The notes under the pieces are model-generated. The model did no database searches. It was not told the DNA's origin and saw only the letters and a program-made list of their open reading frames with translations. 64,000 nucleotides of DNA from Ipomoea triloba (lineage: Eukaryota > Streptophyta > Magnoliopsida > Solanales > Convolvulaceae): positions 8,319,657 to 8,383,656 of the forward strand of contig NC_044925.1 of assembly GCF_003576645.1 (NCBI RefSeq), written 5' to 3'. A program made the translations under genes and the position numbers. Positions 1 through 10,101 of the stretch are shown one piece after another (position 1 is the first letter of the stretch; each line of letters starts with the position of its first letter).

Positions 1-1351
1 TGTGGACATAGCATTTGCACCCGAATGTGTGGAAGTAGCTTACATTCGGTTTTCTTCCATTCCACAACTCATATGGAGTCTTTCCAACTCCTTTCCTTCC
101 ATTCCACAACTCATATGGAGTCTTTCCAACTCCTTTCACAACATTCCACAACTCATATGGAGTCTTTCCAACTCCTTTCACAATATTCCACAACTCATAT
201 GGAGTCTTTCCAACTCCTTTCACAATCATCCACAACTCATATGGAGTCTTTCCAACTCCTTTCACAATCAAGGACCACTCATATGGAGTCTTTCCAACTC
301 CTTTCACAATCAAGGACCGATTTTGGGTATAGCACGCTGTGTTGATTGCTTCTGCCCAAAATCCTTGAGATATTTTGGCTTGCGAGAGCATGGTCCTTGC
401 AACTTCCTTGAGAGTTCTGTTTCTTCTTTCAGCTACCCCGTTTTGTTGAGGCGTTCGAGCAGCTGACAACTGATGATGAATACCATTCTCGTTGTAGTAG
501 CTCTCGATAACTTGATTAACGAACTCTCCACCTTGATCTGACCGAATCTTTAGTATCGAGACATCCTTTTCAACTTGAACTTGCTTCAAAAGATTTGGCA
601 GGGCAACTTTTGTCTCGCTTTTCTTGGTTAAGAACACAGTCCAGGTGAATCTTGTGTAGTCATCTACTACCACAAGAGTGTACTTTCTTCCTCTCATGCT
701 GGGTGGATCTACTGGGCCAAATAAGTCCATATGGAGAAGACTTAGTGGTCTAGTAGATGATGTCTCGGCTTTGGCTTTGAAAGAGGATTTGGTCTGTTTG
801 CAACGTTGACATGCCTCACAAATCTTGTCTTTTCGAAACGTAACTTTGGGCAGTCCTTCCACAAGGTTCCTCTTAGTAAGCTTGTTGATAGTTTTGAAGT
901 TCAGATGGCTAAGCTTACTGTGCCAATCCCAGCATAAGTCTTCCTTGCTCCTTGCCAGCATACATAGGGATGGTTTGGCAGATCTCCAATCCACTATGTA
1001 CATGGTTCCTTTCCTTGCTGCTTCCAGGACGACTTCGAGAGATTCCTCTTGTATGATTTGGCACTTGCCTTTGGTGAAGATTACTCTGTAGCCCTTGTCA
1101 CAGAACTGGCTTGTGCTAAGGAGGTTGACTTTGAGCCCCTCAACGTAGGATACCCCCTTGATCACCAATTCATTCTTATGAATTTCACCAATAGCCTTTG
1201 TGCGCCCTTTCTTCTCGTTGTCTCCAAATGTCACCAGGGGACCTTCAATAGGATGGATGTTTTCTAGCAGTGTTAAGTTTCCCGTCATATGTCTCGAACA
1301 TCCACTGTCAATGAACCATGTGTCCCTGGTGTCCTGCAAGCAGATCAAGCA
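1..1351 (-). CDS. copia pol fragment: aspartic protease and integrase
   Basis: This minus-strand reading frame has no stop from about 1351 to the window edge. In order it shows the protease active site in FIDSGCSRHMTG (about 1280-1320), the HHCC zinc-binding part of integrase (CEACQRCKQTKSS, about 790-830), the first catalytic Asp in HMDLFGP (about 715-735), the second in RSDQGGEF (about 520-545), and ARTPQQNGVAERRN near the third acidic residue (about 430-470). It processes the polyprotein and inserts the cDNA. The frame differs by one base from gag, which ends in TGA at 1345, and a TAA at about 1352 blocks upstream extension, so a frameshift separates the two. A six-copy in-frame repeat lies at its left end. 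Reverse transcriptase and RNase H would be to the left of the window. Confidence 0.9.
54..318 (-). repeat. 42-bp tandem repeat x6 inside copia integrase
   Basis: Six units carry the same core, spaced 42 bases apart. Read on the minus strand they keep the pol frame open and encode six copies of KGVGKTPYELW (one unit lacks Leu). In other copia integrases KTPYELW occurs once, just before the segment GRKPNVSYFxTFGC, which also follows here. The last unit joins the normal continuation at about 54. Confidence 0.9.
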
Positions 1352-3582
1352 GATTTAGGTACCCAAACTTTGGGTCCTGGTTGGTTAGTAAGTTTAGGCA
1401 TCCATTTATACCTTGGACCCATTACTCCGGGCCTAGGTGCAATGTAGCCATTGTACGTTTGATAATCATAAGGAATGCTAGCAAAGGTTTTGGGCCTCTT
1501 TGGTGCATAAATCAACTTAGGTATAGACTTTTCGATCGGCTTATGCACCATGCCTTTCATACGCTGTTTGATCATGTGAAATTGCTGGAAGTGAGGTTTC
1601 TTCCAGAAATTATGATTCGATGACCAATTTTCACTGGATGGATAGAGTCTGCCTTTCTCCATCCGTGAGTTCCTAACTCTATGGATCTCAGACCTTCCAT
1701 ATTTGCCTTGAGGCGCATTATATGGAATGTAGCTCCTTTTGTACTTGGAATGGCCTTGCGAGAGATAGCAAGGTGATCTCTCGATATTGTTTACCCGGCC
1801 ATTCTTCGTAGCTTTCCTATACTTTCCATTGCTGGTGTATAGGGACGGTTTATGAATAGCTACTCTGGTCTTTTCTGTTGGTCTTTTATGACCTTTGTTT
1901 GGTTTGGGTTGAGATCCTCCATTATTTGGAGTTCCCAAACCATTGATCTGTTTATCTCGAGAGAGACAGTCTTGACGGAACCCTAGGTCGGTTCTATCAC
2001 TAGTAGGTCTGTGATCATTTACCATTTTCTCCATAGCTTTGGAGGAATTAGTGTATGATGCTATGACCTTTCTAAGGTTAAGTTCTCTGGTTTCTCGAGC
2101 TTTGCACTCTTCAGTCAGTAGGATTACTTTAGCTTCTAACTCACTTACTTTGAGAGTTAGCTCTGAATTCTCTTTCGAGACGTTCTTAAGCATATCTCTT
2201 TCAGCAGTTAGCTTGCTATTTTCTTCCCTGATTTTGGCATGAGTGCTGTTAGCGATACCGAGATCCCTTTTAAGTGTTTCAAGCATCTCAAAGGGATCTT
2301 CATCGCTTCCGAACGAAGAACATCGAGAGGTAGAGGTAGAGCAGCGAGATGTGGAAGTGGAGGTTACCTCATTGTCAATGGCCATTAGACATTTATCCTC
2401 TTCTTCCTCGGTGTATAAGCAGATGAGTCCCCTCTCATCTTCTGAGCTGCTGCTTCCTTCACTGGAGCTCGATGTCTCGGACTCCTCGATTGATCTCTCG
2501 AGTTCCTCAGCAACAAGCGCCTTTCTGCGCAGATGTTTCCTTGAATCTCCCTTGAAGCCACTTTGTGCTGGCTTCTCTTTGGATTCCTCCTTTCTCCTGG
2601 AATCCCTGCCTTCTTGGCCTTGATACTTACTTACCATAGGGTAAGGACATTCAGCCTTGAAGTGCCCTAGTCTCCTGCAGTTGTAGCAGAGACCCTGATT
2701 TTCCTCCTCTATCCTTCTGGATGAATGTTTCTCATTGTTCCTTCTTGAGGAGGAAGGTGAACTTGTGGTGCTCTCCGTTGACTTCCTCATGAATTTCCTG
2801 AATTTCCTCATGAAGAGAGCAAACTGTTCGTCAGATAACATATTAGTGGGATTAGGATCTGACCTTGAAGAGGTGGATGGTTGATCAGCAACCAGTGCCA
2901 CATTCCGTCTGTCCACCACGTCCTTATCTCTCGGAAGCATCTGAAATTCGAAGGCTTTGAGATCTCTGAAAAGTTGGTCGGTTGTGGTGTTCTTCAAATC
3001 CCTGTGATCACGCATTGTGATCACTTTCATTTCCCACTCCTTGGTAAGGCCTCGTAAGACCTTCAGGTTTAGCTCCTTTTGTGGAATCTCCTTCTCGAGA
3101 TCACTGATCTCTATTGATAGCTTCATGAACCGAGATTCCATGCTGTCGATGCTCTCCCCTGGCTTCATCTTGAAGTCCTCGAACTTCTTCATGGCCACGG
3201 TGAGCTTGTTCTCCTTTTCCTGTTCGTCACCTTCACCAATTAACATCAAAGTATCCCATACCTCTTTCGCCGTTTTGCACTTTCTTACTTTTGGGAAGAT
3301 GGTTTCGTCTATAGCTCTGAAGAGAATATCCTTGGCAATGTTGTCCAGGTTGTTTCTCTTCCTATCATCACTTGTCCATTCTTCCCTAGGTTTTGGGATG
3401 TACTTTGGTATTTCCCTGGTTTGCTCAGCAGCCGTGTTTACCATTAAAATCTTGACTGGTCCAGATGTTATCACTTCGGCCATCTCATCATGGAGGGTTG
3501 ATAAATACGCAAGCATGCGTGTTTTCCAGTCATCGAACCTGCTAAGATCAAAAAGGAGATGTCTCGAAAACATGCTATCCAT
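1345..3582 (-). CDS. copia Gag polyprotein (nucleocapsid), UBN2-type
   Basis: This 745-residue ORF is the structural protein that forms the retrotransposon particle and binds its RNA. The N-terminal half resembles UBN2/gag_2 proteins (FDDWKTRMLAYL near residue 16; a KEVWDTL motif near 105). One CCHC zinc knuckle, CYNCRRLGHFKAEC, lies near residue 298. After it come a serine/glutamate-rich acidic stretch (about 365-410), a predicted coiled coil (about 440-525) and a basic tail. The C-terminus GPKVWVPKSA is what normally runs straight into protease, but here TGA ends it and protease continues in another frame. The start is the first Met after the leader, about 95 bases from the primer-binding site. 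The capsid and zinc-knuckle parts look intact. Confidence 0.92.
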   Translation of the reverse strand: MDSMFSRHLLFDLSRFDDWKTRMLAYLSTLHDEMAEVITSGPVKILMVNTAAEQTREIPKYIPKPREEWTSDDRKRNNLDNIAKDILFRAIDETIFPKVRKCKTAKEVWDTLMLIGEGDEQEKENKLTVAMKKFEDFKMKPGESIDSMESRFMKLSIEISDLEKEIPQKELNLKVLRGLTKEWEMKVITMRDHRDLKNTTTDQLFRDLKAFEFQMLPRDKDVVDRRNVALVADQPSTSSRSDPNPTNMLSDEQFALFMRKFRKFMRKSTESTTSSPSSSRRNNEKHSSRRIEEENQGLCYNCRRLGHFKAECPYPMVSKYQGQEGRDSRRKEESKEKPAQSGFKGDSRKHLRRKALVAEELERSIEESETSSSSEGSSSSEDERGLICLYTEEEEDKCLMAIDNEVTSTSTSRCSTSTSRCSSFGSDEDPFEMLETLKRDLGIANSTHAKIREENSKLTAERDMLKNVSKENSELTLKVSELEAKVILLTEECKARETRELNLRKVIASYTNSSKAMEKMVNDHRPTSDRTDLGFRQDCLSRDKQINGLGTPNNGGSQPKPNKGHKRPTEKTRVAIHKPSLYTSNGKYRKATKNGRVNNIERSPCYLSQGHSKYKRSYIPYNAPQGKYGRSEIHRVRNSRMEKGRLYPSSENWSSNHNFWKKPHFQQFHMIKQRMKGMVHKPIEKSIPKLIYAPKRPKTFASIPYDYQTYNGYIAPRPGVMGPRYKWMPKLTNQPGPKVWVPKSA

Positions 3583-3677
3583 TTTAAAAAATCTCGTGCT
3601 TTGAAAGATTTTTAAAGAGTTTTCAAAGAATGATCTCTAGGCAATATAAACGAAGGTTTATATCGATCAGAGAACCT

Positions 3678-3689
3678 GCTCTGATACCA
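3678..3689 (-). other. copia primer-binding site (initiator Met tRNA)
   Basis: On the minus strand this reads TGGTATCAGAGC, the complement of the 3' end of plant initiator methionine tRNA. It lies two bases inside the LTR edge at 3692, as expected for minus-strand cDNA priming. Confidence 0.93.
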
Positions 3690-4182
3690 ATTGTTGGTCG
3701 CAAGGGGATGGGGTACAAGTCTAGAGGGGGGGTGAATAGACTTGTATAAGATTTTGCAAATCTTTTCGACCTCTCGTGTGTATTGAACTCAGGATGTTTA
3801 GGTTCGATACCTCACGAGGTGAAGACAAAGTTTTATGCGCAGCGAAAAAGTTATCCCCTTTTAGTTAGCACGAGTTTGAGTTAGTTCGAGAGGTGTGTTT
3901 ATATGCAGTGCAATCGAGAGGTTAGCGAGTGATAAATACAGAAAGTAAATGCGAGAGAGATTTTTAAGTGGTTCGGCCAACCCGCCTACGTCCACTCTTC
4001 TTCCAGAAACTCCTTGGAAGGATTGCACTAAAACTTCCCTTTTTAGTACAATATCGAGCGCTTGAGCTTTGATCACGAAGCCCGCCTCAAGGCTCAGGTT
4101 TTTCGCCCTGCTTCTTGTTACTCCACCTATCGAGCACTTGAGCTTTGATCACCAAGCCCGCCTCAAGCCTCAGGATCTTCAC

Positions 4183-4720
4183 NNNNNNNNNNNNNNNNNN
4201 NNNNNNNNNNNNNNNNNNNNNNNNNNNNNNNNNNNNNNNNNNNNNNNNNNNNNNNNNNNNNNNNNNNNNNNNNNNNNNNNNNNNNNNNNNNNNNNNNNNN
4301 NNNNNNNNNNNNNNNNNNNNNNNNNNNNNNNNNNNNNNNNNNNNNNNNNNNNNNNNNNNNNNNNNNNNNNNNNNNNNNNNNNNNNNNNNNNNNNNNNNNN
4401 NNNNNNNNNNNNNNNNNNNNNNNNNNNNNNNNNNNNNNNNNNNNNNNNNNNNNNNNNNNNNNNNNNNNNNNNNNNNNNNNNNNNNNNNNNNNNNNNNNNN
4501 NNNNNNNNNNNNNNNNNNNNNNNNNNNNNNNNNNNNNNNNNNNNNNNNNNNNNNNNNNNNNNNNNNNNNNNNNNNNNNNNNNNNNNNNNNNNNNNNNNNN
4601 NNNNNNNNNNNNNNNNNNNNNNNNNNNNNNNNNNNNNNNNNNNNNNNNNNNNNNNNNNNNNNNNNNNNNNNNNNNNNNNNNNNNNNNNNNNNNNNNNNNN
4701 NNNNNNNNNNNNNNNNNNNN
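4183..4720. other. assembly gap (538 N)
   Basis: An uninterrupted run of N inside the copia LTR. The sequence at 10102-10227 lies immediately left of the matching point in the second copy, so it probably belongs at the right end of this gap. Confidence 0.99.
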
Positions 4721-5005
4721 TAGTGGATATTCCATAATCCACTTTCTTGAGTCCATGCTCCACTTGCTACTTTTGGTAAAAGTTACTCTTTTTAAATTCC
4801 CATTGATCCTCGTTCTAGGGAATAAGACCAACTTTGGATTAGTGCACCTTCTTTCCGTTTGTTGTGGAATTCTGATGTGGCATCCACTTCTGGCACCTCC
4901 TTAATATTTTATCTCCATGATATTCTTCTTCTCCAAACATTATTCATGCTTCCTGACTGTCATTTAACCTTTCGGAGAAGTGTCAGTTTATCGAGACCAA
5001 AGATG

Positions 5006-5165
5006 ATGTCTTGAACTGGATTGTTGTATCGAGAGGTCCTACCTCTCGAACTCTGCTCATGTCTCGAACTGGATTGTTGTATCGAGAAGTCCCACCTCTC
5101 GAATTCTGCTTATGTCTCGAACTGGATTGTTGTATCGAGAGGTACTACCTCTCGAACTCTGCTTA
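5006..5165 (-). repeat. three 53-54-bp units with a TCGAGAGGT dyad in the copia LTR
   Basis: Each unit carries an inverted repeat with a 3-base spacer: TCGAGAGGT/ACCTCTCGA at 5029-5049 and 5135-5155 (both perfect), and a one-mismatch version at 5082-5102. The array lies in the U3 (upstream) part of the LTR. It recurs at 10513-10672 in the second copy of the block. Confidence 0.9.
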
Positions 5166-5454
5166 TGTCTCGAGACTTAGTTGATGTCTCGCAGACCCTT
5201 ATTCCTCCAGTGTCGTCTCGTGCCTTCTACTGATCTATCTATGAGAAATACAACACGAGTCTTCTAAGATGTTCATACAAGTTTACCTCAAGCTTAAATA
5301 TTTTCCGAGTTGAGCTCAAGTTACCCGGTTGTATTTTCGCTCTTAGTTTACTTGTCGAACTTACACTGATTCCTATCTTTTGAGACTTTAGGGGATTCTA
5401 AAATACATTTTGGTATCATCAAAACCTAATACATTATGTTCCTAACACAAACTT

Positions 5455-5594
5455 CACCATGCACGCTCATACGCGTGGTGACACGCGTGGTTGTGTACTA
5501 GAATGCTCCCACGCACGCTCACACGCGTGGTGACGCGCGTGGACGCGACACATCGCGGAAATAATTAGGGCGAGATTTCAGAGACTATATATAT
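5455..5594 (+). promoter_or_regulatory. LTR promoter: CACGCGTG dyads plus TATA box
   Basis: Several palindromic or near-palindromic ACGCGT cores lie at 5470-5545, including CACGCGTG, followed about 50 bases later by TATATATAT (5586-5594). Spacing and position inside an LTR fit a retrotransposon promoter. CGCG-type boxes are bound by calmodulin-binding (CAMTA) factors in plants; that link is inference. Repeated at 10962-11101 and in the 3' LTR. Confidence 0.6.
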
Positions 5595-5754
5595 GCCCTT
5601 TATAGGTTTTTCAGGGGAGCCCCAATTTCCTTTAGATCAGTTTTCTTAGGGTTTTCTCCCCTCTTGGAGGAAATCCTTTTTCTTTCTTTAGAGTAGATTA
5701 GATAGATAGATTTTCCATAGATTGAAGAAGCAAGATGAAGGATGAAAGGAAGAC

Positions 5755-5836
5755 AGAGTAGATCCATAGATCTCTAGGTATATTGCTAAAACTTTTGGAG
5801 TAGATCCATAGATCTCTAGGTATATTGCTAAAACTT
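5755..5836. repeat. 42-bp tandem duplication unique to block A
   Basis: The phrase beginning GAGTAGATCCATAGATCTC and ending in AAAACTTTT occurs twice in a row in block A, but only once in block B (from about 11262) and once in the 3' LTR (from about 16513). It is the only length difference I found between the two blocks. Confidence 0.9.
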
Positions 5837-6556
5837 TTGTTCTTTAAAGATTGCAACTTTAATCTATTATTTTGGTTATTTTTGCTTTGTTGATATTTAA
5901 TTTGATAATGCTTGAGTAGTGTAGTTAGGGGTGTGTGTGCCCATGATAATCCTTAGATTGATGCTTAAATGTTGTCTATGCTTATGAGAATTGTGGTAGT
6001 AAGATTGAAGTTTGTGTGGATGATGTTGTTCAAACTTTGCTTTTATTTCGGCCGGAATAGTTAGTGAACCGAGTGGAAGTGAGAGAGTGCGCAATAGCGG
6101 CCTCTTACGAGCCCAACTCACCCACATCTCAGCCCTTAGTCCGAAAGGATGAGGTCCGAGAGGAGTGGTAGGCAAGGTGTTTGATAAAATGCCTCAACCG
6201 AATGAGGATTGAGAGTCTGAGTGTGACGCCACTCGGTATAAATACCGTGACTCCCTAGTTCAATCCTGAAACCCATTTCCAAGCTAGTTACGATAATCAA
6301 TCATTTGGCTTAGCATCGGCATGCATCCCCTTCTTTTCCCTTCTGTATTTTCTATTTCAATCTTACTTTCAAAACCATTCACACGACCATCCATGAACAA
6401 AACATCTCCCAACGATTCTTGTAACTCTTACCTCTTAACCTCCTAAATGCCAACAAAAATTCGCTCCAATTTGTCATACTTGAGAGACACGACACTCGGG
6501 GAATTTTCCTTGTTTTACCACCTTTATTCACCTCACCAAATACCACAACATCAAAA

Positions 6557-6574
6557 TGGCGCCGTTGCCGGGGA
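6557..6574 (+). other. primer-binding site, tRNA-Asp type (block A)
   Basis: TGGCGCCGTTGCCGGGGA is an 18-base complement to the 3' end of plant tRNA-Asp as I recall it, the primer used by Athila elements. It sits three bases after the LTR end. Second copy at 12022-12039. Confidence 0.88.
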
Positions 6575-6796
6575 TGGCAAACGGTTTTGAATTGTGTTGA
6601 CATTTTTGAAGTTGATTGTTAAGAGTTCTTGAATTGCTTTCTTTTTATTTGTTTTATTTTCTTATTTTTGTTACTTGATTGAAGAAGTGAGTTTATTTGC
6701 ATATTTTATTGCTCACTTGCAACTACTTTTAGTTGCAAAGATTTGTTGTTGGCTAAGCTTTGTGCAGGAAATTTTTGTTGAAAATCACTTGAAAGC

Positions 6797-8127
6797 TTGC
6801 CAATGAGTGCTCAAATGAATCCCCATGGTTACCCATACCATAGAAGACCATATACAACAAATATTCCACCCCAAACTTATGAACCTTACCCATATTATTA
6901 TCCAAATCCTTATTTGTACCCACCACCACCATATTCACACCCGAACACTTACTTTGATCACAACCAACAATCATATCATATGCTTCCTCATCTATGCTTA
7001 CCCATGAAAGAATTGAGAAACCTACATACCAAAATGGAGAGGAATCCATTAGTTCTATAGCTGAGAGTATTAACAACCGACTTATTCAAGTCATGAAGGA
7101 GATTGATCCTAGTTGTGAACCGGCATTACAGGCCACAATTCCTTCAATTGTTAAACCTCCATTTCATTATAGCCCTCCATCAAATTATAATCCTGAGAGA
7201 AATTGGTATTCTCATTCTTATACGGATCCTAGCTATTCACCCCCACCACAACAACATGATGGATATTTCCATGAAACACCACCTTTCGCTCAAAATTTCA
7301 CTCAACCTATACCATCTTATGAGTACCTTCCACCGGTCAATGATGAAATCCAAATCTTGAAAGAAAAGGTAGATATATTCATACAAATGGCCAGGGAGGA
7401 TACTATCAACTTGAGGAACGAAATCAGAATAGAAATGAAGAAGAATCTTGTCGCTCTTCGTGAGGAAGGACTTCCATTGGACGAAATTGAGACTAAAATG
7501 CTATCGATGTCGGAAGAACTCATGAAGAGAATGCTACCAATGGTTGACAACCCCGTCACAAATGACCACCCAACAATGGAGACTAACCAGCGAGAGAGTG
7601 ACAAGATGGAAAAGACGATTAACGATGAAGAGGTGAGTGTAGAAGAATACGCAAAACTTGAGACCCCAGTACTTCAAGAAGTTTCGACTTTCGAGTTGAA
7701 CATACCACAATAGGAAGAGATTGAGAGTGAGGACGAGGATCACATTGAAATAGTGTGGGAAGACGAAAAACCCATACAAGGTAAGACTCTTACTCCAACT
7801 CTTATCGAAAGTTCTTATAACGTTTGTAAGGATGATTCCTTTATAATTCATGATAATTTTGATGAATGTGATAAAGTTCATTTTTGCTCATGGGAGTGTG
7901 ATTCTTTGCAATTTTGTGATGATAACTTGGGGAGTGAGGATGATATCAAATCATTTTATTCTTGTGAAAGCGAGCTTTCTGAGTATGATGATTCTACATG
8001 GGAGAATGAGGAGTTGCTAGGGATCGTAGAAGAAAAGAAGGATCAAAGAGAAAGAGTTGTCACCCTTGACAATCCGGTAGAAGTTGTGTCGGGAGAAATT
8101 GCTGTAGATAGGATAGACGGTGGATAG
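6797..8127 (+). pseudogene. Pro/Tyr-rich then acidic ORF of Athila-like element (block A)
   Basis: The reading frame opens with MSAQMNPHGYPYHRRPYTT and is rich in Pro, Tyr and His for about 70 residues. It then shifts frame near 6995 and continues at 6994-7713 with a Pro-rich part followed by a likely coiled coil (KEKVDIFIQMAREDTINLRN). A TAG at 7711-7713 interrupts it. The same frame resumes in a strongly acidic tail (7717-8127; 7753 is only its first Met) full of Asp, Glu, Ser and Cys. I do not recognise the protein. It lacks a zinc knuckle and the usual gag capsid motifs, yet sits where gag should be. One frameshift plus one stop would have to be undone for a single product of roughly 440 residues. 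Confidence 0.6.
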
Positions 8128-8415
8128 TGTGTATATTGGGGAGTCTTTAAGGAAAAGGTTTCAGGGGTAAGAACCTTTAAGGAGAAAGAAGAAGAGGGGC
8201 ATATTATCTTTGAACACCTTGAAATAATACCCCGAGCTTACTTATCGTTGAATTTTATTTTCCTCTCCTTAGTTTCCAAATTCAAGGATGTTTCCCATCT
8301 TCGGGCATACCTTGAATCTAAAGTTCACGGAACGCTTGGTAAGGTCCCAAAATCTGTGTGCTTCGAAGGATAGAGCACACCATGTCTGGACAGGAGACGT
8401 TAAACCATGGCGCAC

Positions 8416-8432
8416 TTGGGAGGCAATCCCAA
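8416..8432 (+). other. stem-loop TTGGGA-GGCAA-TCCCAA after the ORF (block A)
   Basis: A perfect 6-bp stem with a 5-base loop, in the context GGCGCACTTGGGAGGCAATC. The same kind of hairpin follows the last ORF of the unrelated Athila-type element at 32548-32563. Second copy at 13881-13897. Role unknown. Confidence 0.8.
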
Positions 8433-8639
8433 CGTTATCCTTAGATGTTAGAACTTTATCTCTTGTTTACTTTTTCTTTTCCTTCGTTATTAGCAATTTT
8501 CTTTTTAGAATAGCCTTGTTTGAGCTAACATTGCAGGTGATTTTGGTGCTAAGCCATGACAAATTGAGCTAAACCGGATCAAAAGTGGAAGGCAAAAGTC
8601 GGGAGACGAAGAAAGTGATCAGCACTATTGTCCACGTTG

Positions 8640-8720
8640 CCCACACGCGTGGTGACAGGCATGGAATCTTTCCAGTGCTGATCCACGTGGACCTACACGC
8701 GTGTAAGTCCGCGTAGACAG
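8640..8720 (+). repeat. internal CACGCGTG dyad cluster (block A)
   Basis: Contains ACACGCGTGG and ACACGCGTGT in a setting like the LTR promoter cluster, but between the ORF and the 3' LTR. No nearby TATA box was clear. It could be a relic of an older LTR. Recurs at about 14105-14185. Confidence 0.6.
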
Positions 8721-8993
8721 GTCCTGACCAGTTTTCGTGCATTATTTTCTTTTCATCCAATTTTTATGAGTCTCCTAGGTTTGGCCATGCCAAAATCATC
8801 TCCTATCTTGATTTACATATCTTTCTTATTGCTTTTGTTTTAATTACTTACCTTGTTTTAGGATTTATACTTTAATACTTTCATTAGGAATAAAAGAACT
8901 TCCGTCAGGCCATTGCACGTCAATTGGTTGTCTTCTTGCGCTAAAATTGTTTCATGTAGCTTGGAAAACGAAGGCAAAAGAGATGTTAGAAGC

Positions 8994-9298
8994 TTAAAGT
9001 GTGGAAATGAAGGGATACTTACTTGGTTGTAAACCTCTTATCCTGTTTACCTTTTCATGCCTCGTTTTTCAATTCTAAAGTGTGAAAATTGAATTGTTAT
9101 ACGTGTTCCTTGCATACTTGATAAGCACATGCTATTTTGCACCCATAAAATGCTATATTGTTGATACCCCACACCCCCGGAAACACTTCTAAAGTGTAGA
9201 AAGGGTTTGATTGATTTTGAATGACCGTGCTCCTTTGTTCCACTTGATCCTCAAGGAAACATCGAGGACGATGTTTGTTTTAAAGTGTGGAAAGGATG
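8994..9298 (+). repeat. dispersed polypurine-tract-like motifs (block A)
   Basis: Four copies of TAAAGTGTGGAAA or close variants lie at about 8994-9008, 9075-9089, 9189-9205 and 9279-9298. They match the tract GTTAAAGTGTGGAAAC just before the 3' LTR at 15902-15916. Block B repeats them 5465 bases further on. Confidence 0.75.
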
Positions 9299-9779
9299 CA
9301 CCTTGTGCTTAAATTGTCTTGTTTGCTTGATTGATTTATCGGTCTTGTCTTATGGGTGTGTTTGATATCTGGAGAGTGTGTCATTGTTCACGTTATCTAG
9401 GGAGAATGTTAATCATATACCAAAAATAAAAATTTTCTCTTTGAATATCCATGGGAAGTACCCCTTCTTTACCAAGCAATTGCTTAGACCAAATGAGCTT
9501 TAAATTCTTGTATGCTTGCATGATATTCACCTCTTATTTTGCTTAGGCCTGAGTCAATGATCTCTCGAAGTGGGAGTGTGCACCCCTTAATTTTAGAAAG
9601 ATAAGTGAAAGCGAAGCCCGGAATCGAACTAATCTTGGTAGGGCATGGGCAAAAGGTGAGCCTTTGGTGAGAAATGTGAGTAAATCCCGATTCCCAAGTA
9701 AAAGGCATGAGTGGTTGAAATGGTGAAAGTTTGAAAAAAAGGCTTAAGAAAAATGTTTGGCCACTCCTAGAGATAAGAT

Positions 9780-10000
9780 TCGAGGATAGCCATCTTGCTA
9801 GGATATGGGGCAACCATTGCACCGTCTTCAAACAAGCTTGGAGATCCACGTGAAGTCGGTTGTCCCAAAGAGATTCTAGGAGATGAGAAAATTGAGAGGA
9901 GGTGATCCGCCCCGCTTGGATTCGGGCACCCATTGCATTGACCTTCGAAAAAGCATGGAGATCCATGTGAAGTCGGGTCGCCCGAGAATGAGATCTGAGG
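9780..10000 (+). repeat. diverged ~130-bp direct repeat with AAGCxTGGAGATCCA
   Basis: Two stretches (about 9805-9865 and 9930-9985) share the pattern ACCCATTGCA...AAGCATGGAGATCCATGTG followed by GAAGTCGG. This part is in a region without a believable gene; the long open frames on the minus strand here look incidental. Recurs at about 15270-15450. Confidence 0.6.
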
Positions 10001-10100
10001 GGGTTGAGAAGAAAGAGAGATCGCCCAAGCCATGGCGATGAGTGGTCCATGTCCCTACCCTCACTTATTTTACGCGTTGGGCTTTGGCGTTTAGTTGAAA

Positions 10101-10101
10101 N
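10101..10101. other. single N at contig junction
   Basis: A lone N separates the end of block A from copia LTR sequence. In block B the base run continues from the same point into new sequence (15565), so this N marks an artificial join. Confidence 0.9.

Larger units (their letters stand above)
1..5447 (-). mobile_element. Ty1/copia retrotransposon, SIRE-like, 3' part outside window
   Basis: The element reads leftward: LTR (3692-5447), primer-binding site (3678-3689), gag, then pol running off the left edge. The order protease then integrase, with reverse transcriptase expected beyond position 1, is the copia order. The long gag with an acidic, serine-rich middle and the long LTR opening TGTTAGGAACATAATG suggest the SIRE/Maximus clade; that clade call is inference. 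Its outer end at 5447 sits inside the LTR of the Athila-like element that follows, so it inserted into that element. The other LTR and target-site duplication lie outside the window. Confidence 0.9.
3692..5447 (-). repeat. copia 5' LTR (contains assembly gap)
   Basis: On the minus strand the LTR opens TGTTAGGAACATAATG (at 5447) and closes in CCAACA (at 3692), with TGTTAGG/CCAACA-type inverted ends next to the primer-binding site. It contains the N gap 4183-4720, so true length is unknown. A degenerate tandem repeat with the phrase GAGCTTTGATCAC lies at 4060-4180, and three dyad-symmetric 53-54-bp units at 5006-5165. The right half recurs at 10102-10954. Confidence 0.8.
5448..6553 (+). repeat. 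Athila-like 5' LTR, truncated (block A)
   Basis: Aligns to the complete 3' LTR (15919-17267) from its phrase CAAACTTCACCATGCACGC onward, so its first roughly 290 bases are missing because of the copia insertion at 5447. It ends in ACATCA just before the primer-binding site. Includes CACGCGTG dyads and a TATA box (5586-5594). Confidence 0.88.
4721..10100. repeat. block A of a near-identical 5.4-kb duplication
   Basis: 4721-10100 matches 10228-15564 base for base wherever I compared them, at an offset of 5507. After position 5836 the offset drops to 5465, because block A has an extra 42-base copy of the phrase from 5755 to 5836. It includes the copia LTR end, the truncated Athila-like LTR, and most of that element's interior. 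Block A stops abruptly at a lone N (10101). Confidence 0.93.
5448..10100 (+). mobile_element. Athila-like non-autonomous LTR element, copy in block A
   Basis: Contains a 5'-truncated LTR (5448-6553), a tRNA-Asp-type primer-binding site, a decayed ORF region (6797-8127), a stem-loop motif and long non-coding sequence. It ends at the N before reaching a 3' LTR. No reverse transcriptase, integrase, RNase H or zinc knuckle is present. Probably the same physical element as 10955-17267. Confidence 0.8.

Noticed and set aside
25..466. Plus-strand repeat protein at the window start
   Set aside because: It is the complement of the expanded integrase repeat; the minus strand carries the conserved motifs.
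4069..4831. Long open frames across the N gap
   Set aside because: They consist of unknown bases and have no coding content.
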